From the IMG/VR virus record IMGVR_UViG_3300025594_000021, positions 1 through 37,534 of that record: a stretch of 37,534 nucleotides of DNA. One strand, written 5' to 3'. Source of the DNA: a virus. Below, in pieces: positions 26,558 to 31,738 of the stretch (its first letter is position 1; each line of letters begins with the position of its first letter). The notes under the pieces were generated by a model, which ran no database searches, had not been told where the DNA came from, and was given only the letters and a program-made list of their open reading frames with translations. The translations under genes and the position numbers were made by a program.

Positions 26558-26720
26558 TGCTGTACGCGAGCCCTGCAGAGACCCCGGTGTCGATCGCGAT
26601 GCGAGGGTGGCGATCGCGCAGCATCGGCGCGCCCTTGCTGATTGCGAGGACAGGCGCGGCGCTGCCGTTGAGCACATGGACCTCGTAACGGCCGGTTTTG
26701 GATTGGAGAAAACACGATGA
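26433..26720 (+). CDS. Rz1: o-spanin lipoprotein (Rz1-like), overlapping Rz
   Basis: 95 residues. ATG at 26433 has GAGGAG upstream and lies inside the Rz gene in a different frame; the gene then continues 163 bases beyond Rz. RLLLLACSVMLSAC gives a lipobox LSAC with Cys24 as the lipidated residue, the essential Rz1 feature. The mature part has further Cys (EPCRDP, LADCEDR), unlike the short Pro-rich lambda Rz1. Overlapping Rz/Rz1 architecture is well known; the assignment rests on lipobox plus overlap. Ends with ATGA overlap into the next gene. Confidence 0.85.
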   Translation: MRSSKACGLARLLLLACSVMLSACGSVRSRSDARVPIPGLDSAVREPCRDPGVDRDARVAIAQHRRALADCEDRRGAAVEHMDLVTAGFGLEKTR

Positions 26721-27184
26721 TCGTCGTTCGTGTCGCGCGCGGCATCTCCGAACATTTCCCGGCTCGCGCCACCGAATGGGGTTTCTCGGCCCTGATGATC
26801 TGGCTGGGTTCGCTCTTCCTGCAGCATCCGGCCCTGTTCGACGCCTCGCTGAGCTATGGCGGACTTGCCTATCTCGCCGACGAGATCGTCTGGGGCTGGG
26901 CCTGCATTGTCATCGGCGCATTGAGGCTGGTCGCCTTGGTGGTCAACGGCACCTTCGCCGATACCTGGTATGGGCGCTGGTCGCCGCACGTGCGCGGGGC
27001 CTGCGCCTTCCTGTCATGCGGGATCTGGTTTCCGGTCTTCGCAGGCTTCCTGGCGACGGAGCGCCCACTCTTGATCGTCTGTTATGCCGGCGTCGTGTTC
27101 GGCCTCGACGCCTACAACATCCGCCGCGTCTGGACCGATGCCGGCCGAGCCTCGAAAGCCCATGCCGATGCCGCCGGGATTTGA
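26717..27184 (+). CDS. holin-like membrane protein (about four segments)
   Basis: 155 residues, start overlapping the o-spanin stop. About four hydrophobic segments are seen: ALMIWLGSLFLQHPALF, GWACIVIGALRLVALVV, GACAFLSCGIWFPVFAGFL and LLIVCYAGVVFGLDAY. No catalytic motif. Placed after the spanins in the lysis operon, it could be the holin or an accessory antiholin, but multi-spanning holins of this type are usually smaller, so the role is inferred from position. Confidence 0.65.
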   Translation: MIVVRVARGISEHFPARATEWGFSALMIWLGSLFLQHPALFDASLSYGGLAYLADEIVWGWACIVIGALRLVALVVNGTFADTWYGRWSPHVRGACAFLSCGIWFPVFAGFLATERPLLIVCYAGVVFGLDAYNIRRVWTDAGRASKAHADAAGI

Positions 27185-27530
27185 ATGGGTCGCGGCACTC
27201 CCGCCCGGCTTCCAGGTGCTCGTCATGCTCGGCGTCGGGATCGGGCTCGCCATTTGGGGGCGTGGCGGCTTTCTCACGGGCAAGAAAGAGCCGGCGGTCT
27301 CGACAAAGGGCGTCATCCTCACGGCTGGCAGCATCACCGATATGTCGCCGGTGCGCGACCTCGTGGCGGCGGTCACCAGGCTGGCCGTGGCCAACGAACG
27401 GTGCGCCGACGAACTCGGCACCATCCGCCAAATTCTCGCCGAAGATTCGGAGAACCGGCAGGACGATCGCACCTATCGCCGCGGCCTCGAGGCAGGGCGA
27501 CGCGAGCCGACGCCGCGGCGGCGAACATGA
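27162..27530 (+). CDS. single-span membrane protein, possible second holin
   Basis: 122 residues if begun at ATG 27162, inside the end of the previous gene; ATGs at 27138 and 27168 are also possible and the ribosome site is weak for all. One membrane segment near the N-terminus (FQVLVMLGVGIGLAIWG) is followed by a soluble helical tail (VRDLVAAVTRLAVANERCADELGTIRQIL) and a basic end. Single-span topology recalls small pinholin- or antiholin-like proteins. Last gene of the lysis operon; a strong terminator follows 27 bases after the stop. Confidence 0.6.
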   Translation: MPMPPGFEWVAALPPGFQVLVMLGVGIGLAIWGRGGFLTGKKEPAVSTKGVILTAGSITDMSPVRDLVAAVTRLAVANERCADELGTIRQILAEDSENRQDDRTYRRGLEAGRREPTPRRRT

Positions 27531-27557
27531 ACTGGCGGGCGTTCCTCCCTAAACTTG

Positions 27558-27591
27558 GGCCGTCGTTCCTTTGCGGGCGACGGCCTTTTTT
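27558..27591. terminator. strong terminator between converging genes
   Basis: Perfect eight-pair stem GGCCGTCG / CGACGGCC with a 12-base loop, followed by six T on the plus strand. Outer arms CCCTAAAC (27547-27554) and GTTTAGGG (27592-27599) extend the structure. The TAA stop of the minus-strand zinc-ribbon gene lies inside the right outer arm, so it may serve both directions, though only the plus side has a T-run. Confidence 0.88.
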
Positions 27592-27593
27592 GT

Positions 27594-27836
27594 TTAGGGC
27601 CGATGTCCGGGCGTGCCAGGCGGCGGGTAGTCCGCGCGATGCCATGCGGGTCTGCTTTCGGGCGACGGCCGTCCGCATCGCGAGCAGCGATAGCGCGCGC
27701 CGATCGATGGGACCTCGATATCGGCCGGCAGCTCGTCAACCAGAATGTCGATGTGATGCCCGCAGCTGATTATGCACCAGAGGGTGACGTAGCGCGTCCC
27801 GTTCTGGCGCATGTTGGCGAGTGTCATCATCGGCAT
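27594..27836 (-). CDS. small zinc-ribbon-like protein, rhizobial type
   Basis: 80 residues from ATG 27836 (an in-frame ATG at 27827 would start at MTLANMRQNG). The opening MTLANMRQNGTRYVTLWC, the middle VPSIGARYRCSRCG with a CxxC pair, and the ending SRPAWHR match a conserved small protein common in rhizobial and bradyrhizobial genomes, recalled from memory, not searched. The Cys arrangement (Cys near 21-25, then CSRC) suggests a metal-binding ribbon. It lies between the lysis terminator and attP, facing away from attP, and has its own promoter if expressed. Its role in the phage is unknown. Confidence 0.7.
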   Translation of the reverse strand: MPMMTLANMRQNGTRYVTLWCIISCGHHIDILVDELPADIEVPSIGARYRCSRCGRPSPESRPAWHRADYPPPGTPGHRP

Positions 27837-27871
27837 GACCGCCCACTATCGGCTCGGCCATCCGAGTTCAA

Positions 27872-27882
27872 TGGGGAACGCG
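27872..27882 (-). repeat. left arm-type integrase repeat at attP
   Basis: TGGGGAACGCG, the exact reverse complement of CGCGTTCCCCA found twice on the other side of the attachment core. It lies 28 bases left of the core. This arrangement, inverted across the core, is that of arm-type integrase binding sites. Confidence 0.65.
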
Positions 27883-27909
27883 CAGGCGCGCCAACAGTAG
27901 GTTGACGCC

Positions 27910-27956
27910 GCTTCCCAAGCTGAATGTCGTCGGTTCGATCCCGATCGCCCGCTCCA
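27910..27956 (+). other. attP: attP core: 3' half of tRNA-Gly(CCC)
   Basis: The 47 bases read as the 3' half of a tRNA-Gly: anticodon loop TTCCCAA, anticodon-stem strand GCTGA, five-base variable loop, T-stem GTCGG / CCGAT around TTCGATC, acceptor strand CGCCCGC, discriminator T and CCA. The matching 5' half is absent: the bases left of 27910 do not complete the anticodon stem and no GCGGGCG acceptor strand is found. So this is a phage-borne copy that restores the tRNA on integration, not a working tRNA gene. The integrase gene ends 86 bases to the right. Confidence 0.85.
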
Positions 27957-28002
27957 AAAATCCTTTGGAACTCAGCTTGTTACGACGGCCTACCGTTGAA
28001 CT

Positions 28003-28034
28003 CGCGTTCCCCACGTTCCCCAGCGCGTTCCCCA
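28003..28034 (+). repeat. right arm-type integrase repeats at attP
   Basis: CGCGTTCCCCA at 28003-28013, CGTTCCCCA at 28014-28022 and CGCGTTCCCCA at 28024-28034: three tandem copies, ending eight bases before the integrase stop codon. The single inverted copy at 27872-27882 lies on the opposite side of the core. Probable P'-arm integrase binding sites. Confidence 0.7.
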
Positions 28035-28041
28035 AGGCTGT

Positions 28042-29289
28042 TTAGGGCTTGTTCTCGCCGGTCCTATAGGCCTGCCGCTTCGCCGCGATCGTCTTGCTCT
28101 TGCCGATGGCGCCGCGCGAATAGCGGGCGGTGGTCGAGGCCTGGGCATGGCCGACGGATCCGCGAATCGTGTCGAGATCTGCGCCCGCATCTTCGGCCTC
28201 GGTGATCGCGCCGGCGCGCGCATCGGTGTTCCAGACGCTGTCGGGGATGTCGGCCGCGCGGGCGATGACCCGCCAGTCCCGGGCATAGGCGAACTCGGCA
28301 TAGGGCCTGCCGGCGGTCTCGTCCCTGATCAGGGGCCCGATGCGCTGCGCGAGCGGGATCGATTCGAGCAGCGCCATGATGCTCGGAAAGAGCTTCAGGT
28401 CGTGCGAGACCAGGGAGCCCGTCTTGGTTGTCTCCTTCGAGATGACGAAGTCGCGGCCGAGATCACCCCAGGTCAGGCCATTGGCCCAGCGCCGCCAGCC
28501 CTTGCCGCGGCGGCCGCGCAGCACGAAACCGTCCGCACCCTCGCCCTCGGCCACCGGCAGCCATTCGCCGATCACGTCCTTCTGGCGCATGCCGGTCTCG
28601 AACTGGATCGCGGTTCCCAGCGCGAGCGACAGACGCTTCGCCTCAAGCGCCTGCGGGATGAAGGCTTCGACATGGTGCGACTCGAGGCGAGAGCGACGCC
28701 GCCGCGGCCCGGCGAACTCGGTGGCGCCGAGGATCGTCGACAGCCGTGTGCACTGCTCCGTCGCCAGCTCGGCCGCGAGACCGTAGCGCAGCATCTCCCG
28801 CAGCATCTTCATGATCTTGCAGGCGCGGTCGATCCGCTCCGGGCCGCCCGGCTTCTTCGGAGCCTTGGCCGCCTCATACCAGCGTCGGAAATCCTTGAGG
28901 CCGAGCGCGGCCAGGCTGCGCTGGCCGAAGGCCTTCTCGATCGTCCCGACGACATGGAGCTGGCTGCGGCGGGTGTTGTACTTCCAGGTCGCCACCGGGC
29001 TTTCGGCGTCGATCTGGAAGCGCCGCGACAGCGAGGCGATGGTGCCGTCGAAGCTCTTGTAGTCCTGCTTCTGGCCGCTCGACCAGGCCAGCATCTCGGC
29101 CTGGAAGCGCTGGCACGCGGCCGAGACCAAGGGCAGGTCGGCCGGCGTATCGGCATAGTGCAGCCGCACGGTTTCGGGCGTGAAGCCGGCCTTGGCGATA
29201 TCGGCGCGGGCGACCCAGTAGAACGCGACGGCGCCGCCGGCGCGCGTCCTTCGCTTCAGGCCTGGGGTTGGGTGATCATCTGAGCGCAT
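28042..29289 (-). CDS. int: tyrosine-type integrase
   Basis: 415 residues from ATG 29289, overlapping the Xis-like gene by 14 bases. The N-terminal half holds arm/core-binding helices (about 55-190). Catalytic residues: Arg235 in FETGMRQKDV, a Lys-bearing beta-hairpin near KETTKTGSL (about 285-292), Arg358 in NTDARAG, His381 in GHAQAS, and Tyr390 in TTARYSRG. The usual HxxR box reads TDAR, so the box-II His is absent; I recall this subtype from alphaproteobacterial elements, with TRAG or ARAG after Asp. Adjacent attP fits a tRNA-Gly-specific recombinase. It is the last gene of the leftward early operon. Confidence 0.93.
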   Translation of the reverse strand: MRSDDHPTPGLKRRTRAGGAVAFYWVARADIAKAGFTPETVRLHYADTPADLPLVSAACQRFQAEMLAWSSGQKQDYKSFDGTIASLSRRFQIDAESPVATWKYNTRRSQLHVVGTIEKAFGQRSLAALGLKDFRRWYEAAKAPKKPGGPERIDRACKIMKMLREMLRYGLAAELATEQCTRLSTILGATEFAGPRRRRSRLESHHVEAFIPQALEAKRLSLALGTAIQFETGMRQKDVIGEWLPVAEGEGADGFVLRGRRGKGWRRWANGLTWGDLGRDFVISKETTKTGSLVSHDLKLFPSIMALLESIPLAQRIGPLIRDETAGRPYAEFAYARDWRVIARAADIPDSVWNTDARAGAITEAEDAGADLDTIRGSVGHAQASTTARYSRGAIGKSKTIAAKRQAYRTGENKP

Positions 29290-29530
29290 CAAGATTCTCC
29301 GTTCCGTCCGTGGCGGACGGACCGAAGCTAGCGATTCCATATCGCTTGTTGAAATAGGCCATGACGGCGGGCCAGTAGCGGCCGCCCATGATCGGGTCGA
29401 TCCGGGGCAGGCCATCGCGCTCGAGCACGATGGCCCGGGCGCGCCAATCCGCCGCGGACTGGCTCAGGCGACGGGCGATCTCGGCCTCGCTCGGGAAGAG
29501 ACCTTCGTCCAGTTTGCGTGCGGCGCCCAT
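29276..29530 (-). CDS. excisionase-like small protein (putative Xis)
   Basis: 84 residues, start overlapping the DUF4326 stop. FPSEAEIARRLSQSAADWRARAIVLERDGLPRIDPIMGGRYWPAVMAYFNKRYGI is a winged-helix-like small DNA-binding domain: a helix-turn-helix followed by a strand and RYWP motif. Proteins of this shape are regularly found next to tyrosine integrases in alphaproteobacterial phages and are plausible recombination directionality factors. It overlaps the integrase start, so the two are co-expressed. Function is inferred from context and shape. Confidence 0.7.
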   Translation of the reverse strand: MGAARKLDEGLFPSEAEIARRLSQSAADWRARAIVLERDGLPRIDPIMGGRYWPAVMAYFNKRYGIASFGPSATDGTENLDALR

Positions 29531-29985
29531 CAGCCGGCGGCCTCGCAGGTCGGCCGGCGGCGCGGCATGACCGCATCGAGGATCGGCCTGAGCGCCTCGC
29601 GGCGAGCCTCGGCCGTGTCGTGATTGACCCAGGCCAGCAGGACGGCGGCGTGGCAGATGTCCGGTTCGCCTTGCCTCGGCAGGCTGCACCAGCAGGCGAG
29701 GTTCTTGCCGCGAAGGCGCTCCGTCTCCGCCTTGAGCACATAGGGATAGGTGCGCGAGCGTTCGCAGGTGAGATCGTCCATCGACAGCATGGCGAGGCCG
29801 TCGCAGGTGGCGATGAACCAGGCGACGCAATCGGCGCGAGGGCCGTGCTTGCCGACGACGAAGGGGTTCCCGTGCACGCTCGGCCGCGCCACGTTGACCG
29901 CCGGCAGACCGTTGGCGGCAAGCGACTCGTCCTGGAGGTCGAAGCCCTTGCGCCGCGAGAGCCGGAGGCGGACGGGGATCGTCAT
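29530..29985 (-). CDS. DUF4326-domain protein
   Basis: 151 residues, overlapping both neighbours by ATGA or similar. PAVNVARPSVHGNPFVVGKHG at residues about 27-47, and LRGKNLACWCSLPRQGEPDICHAAVLL at about 91-117, are the two halves of the DUF4326 pattern. The conserved Cys/His cluster (CWC...CHA) suggests a metal- or nucleophile-based active site. The biochemical function of the family is not known to me. Seen often in phage and plasmid early regions. Confidence 0.8.
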   Translation of the reverse strand: MTIPVRLRLSRRKGFDLQDESLAANGLPAVNVARPSVHGNPFVVGKHGPRADCVAWFIATCDGLAMLSMDDLTCERSRTYPYVLKAETERLRGKNLACWCSLPRQGEPDICHAAVLLAWVNHDTAEARREALRPILDAVMPRRRPTCEAAG

Positions 29986-30413
29986 GTTTCAGCTACGTTC
30001 TGGCGCTCAAGCTGATCGGCGGCCTGGTGCGCGCCGAAGCGGAACTCTTCGATCAGGATTGTCGACAGCTCGCGCCAAGGCGTGTCGTCGCGGCAGCCGC
30101 CCGCCGTTGCCGTCATCGCCGTGTGACCCATGACGCGCGCCAGAACGAGGATCGCCTGCATGGTGCTGTCCTCACCCTCCACCTTCTCGGCTTCGCGCAG
30201 CGCCTCCACGGCCGCGATGCCGAACACGCGCATCATGCGGACAAGAATGCGCTGTTCGGCATTGCCTGCGGTGTCCGCCCATTGCTGGTTGCGGATCATC
30301 TCCGCGACATATTCGTCAAACTCATCGCCCCGGCTTTCGCCCAGGAACGCCGCCAATTTCGGGAGCGCCCGGGTTCCGCTGGTCAACAGGCCGCGCCTCT
30401 TCGCCTCACCCAT
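29982..30413 (-). CDS. early protein, function unknown
   Basis: 143 residues with a good ribosome site (GGAGGG). It opens MGEAKRRGLL, a start seen in many small phage proteins, and is otherwise alpha-helical and acidic (YVAEMIRNQQWADTAGNAEQ, VEALREAEKVEGED). No domain recognised and no membrane segment. It lies 12 bases after the SSB stop and overlaps the DUF4326 gene. Confidence 0.6.
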   Translation of the reverse strand: MGEAKRRGLLTSGTRALPKLAAFLGESRGDEFDEYVAEMIRNQQWADTAGNAEQRILVRMMRVFGIAAVEALREAEKVEGEDSTMQAILVLARVMGHTAMTATAGGCRDDTPWRELSTILIEEFRFGAHQAADQLERQNVAET

Positions 30414-30425
30414 GGCGGTGCCCTC

Positions 30426-30905
30426 CTAGAACGGGATGTCGTCGTCGAGATGGGAGGTCGCGCGGCTGCCCTGCTCGGTCCTGCCGGGCTCTGATCGAGC
30501 GGGCTCGCGCGTGCGGGTCGAGCCATAGGAATCGGGATCCGGCGCCGGCCGCTCGGCCGATTCGAGCATGGTCAGCTCGCCGCGGAAGCGCTGCAGCACG
30601 ATCTCGGTCGAGTAGCGATCGGCGCCGGCCTGGTCCTGCCATTTTCGGGTCTGCAGCTGGCCCTCGACGTAGATCAAGGCGCCCTTCTTCAGGTACTGCT
30701 CGGCGACCTTGGCTATACCCTCATTGAAGATGACGATCGAGTGCCACTCGGTCCGCTCCTTCTTCTCGCCCGATTGCTTGTCGCGCCACGTTTCCGACGT
30801 GGCGATGCGCATACTGACGACAGGATCGCCATTGCCAAGGCGCCGGGTCTCGGGATCGCGGCCGAGGCGGCCGATCAGCTGGACCTTGTTGAGACTGCCG
30901 GCCAT
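30426..30905 (-). CDS. ssb: single-stranded DNA-binding protein
   Basis: 159 residues. The OB-fold reads clearly: SLNKVQLIGRLGRDPETRRLGNGDPVVSMRIAT, EWHSIVIFNEGIAKVAEQYLKKGALIYVEGQLQTRKWQD. A disordered Arg/Pro/Ser linker leads to an acidic tip ending DDDIPF, the motif by which bacterial SSB recruits partner proteins. So it is a full-length SSB that could use host replication and repair partners. Its start overlaps the previous stop. It is the only clear replication protein in the operon. Confidence 0.95.
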   Translation of the reverse strand: MAGSLNKVQLIGRLGRDPETRRLGNGDPVVSMRIATSETWRDKQSGEKKERTEWHSIVIFNEGIAKVAEQYLKKGALIYVEGQLQTRKWQDQAGADRYSTEIVLQRFRGELTMLESAERPAPDPDSYGSTRTREPARSEPGRTEQGSRATSHLDDDIPF

Positions 30906-31738
30906 CAGGCAGCCCTCGACGGGAGAGTGCGCCGCAGATAGGCCTCGATCTCCGTCGCCAGGACGCGCCAGCGCAGCGCGCCCTTCTGGACCGGCGTCGC
31001 CTGCATGCGCGCGAAGGCTGCCGGCAGGTCGAATTCGTCGAGGACGTCGAGCTGGTCGGGGTGGTCGCGCAGCAGCGGGTCCTGCTCGAAGACGGCGCAG
31101 TAGGCGGTGATGATGCCGGCGCGGACCATGCCGATATTGCCGTCGCCGGCCTTGACGATCGCCTGGAGCGCGGCGGTCAGCGTCGCGTCGCCATAGAGCT
31201 CGGCGAGCTTGTAGATGGTGTTGACGGCCAGCGTCTCGCCGCGGCCCATGTCAGAGGCCGCCTTCATGTCGGCGATCGTGACGCCGGCGGAGTCGCAGAT
31301 CGCCTGGATGCGCAGCGCCGCCTTGTCGCCGGCGGTGACGCGGGCCTTGTGCAGTACGGCCGGGCGCACAGCGAGCTGGCGGGTGTTGATCTCGGTGAAG
31401 GCCTCGGCCTGCTCGGCCTCGTCGACGATGACGACCATGCAGGGCACGGACTTGATGTTGCGCAGCCTGGCGGCATGGCAGCGGTGCTGGCCGTCGATGA
31501 TGGCATAGAGCCCGCCCTCGACCGGGGCGACGATCACGGGGGCGAAGCGCGACCAGCGGAAGCGCTCGGCAATGCGACGGATCTGCTGGCGGCCGCGCTG
31601 GCTCAGCGGTCTCTGGTAGCGATCGTCCATGCGTAGGACGTCGAGGCCGAGCCATTGCGTCTGCGGGGGGGGGCCGGGATGGGTGGTGAAGGCGATGCCG
31701 GCGAAGCCTTCGATGTCGATCTGGCGGAGCGCGTCCAT
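30905..31738 (-). CDS. ParB/Srx-fold protein with DGQHR motif (DUF6551-like)
   Basis: 277 residues from the ATG at 31738 overlapping the big ParB stop; a longer reading to the right overlaps that gene. DDRYQRPLSQRGRQQIRRIAERF then IIDGQHRCHAARLRNIKSVPCMVV is the ParB N-terminal/DGQHR layout, in which the DGQHR loop binds nucleotide. EINTRQLAVRPAVLHKARVTAG follows as in DUF6551 proteins. The rest is helical. Role unknown; candidates are DNA binding, nicking or partition-like clamping. Sits between SSB and the large ParB. Confidence 0.78.
   Translation of the reverse strand: MDALRQIDIEGFAGIAFTTHPGPPPQTQWLGLDVLRMDDRYQRPLSQRGRQQIRRIAERFRWSRFAPVIVAPVEGGLYAIIDGQHRCHAARLRNIKSVPCMVVIVDEAEQAEAFTEINTRQLAVRPAVLHKARVTAGDKAALRIQAICDSAGVTIADMKAASDMGRGETLAVNTIYKLAELYGDATLTAALQAIVKAGDGNIGMVRAGIITAYCAVFEQDPLLRDHPDQLDVLDEFDLPAAFARMQATPVQKGALRWRVLATEIEAYLRRTLPSRAA

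Noticed and set aside
27860-27956. A complete tRNA-Gly gene with a D-arm-like GTTCAATGGGGAAC at 27866-27879
   Set aside because: The distance to the anticodon loop is too long, the D-loop is short, and no GCGGGCG acceptor strand exists; the TGGGGAACG part is better explained as the inverted arm repeat.
27961-28034. CRISPR-like short tandem repeats in CGTTCCCCA copies
   Set aside because: Unit length and spacing (0-2 bases apart) are those of integrase arm sites, not CRISPR repeats with spacers.
28147-29283. 378-codon plus-strand frame opposite the integrase
   Set aside because: The minus strand encodes a clear tyrosine recombinase with catalytic residues; the plus frame has no recognisable features.
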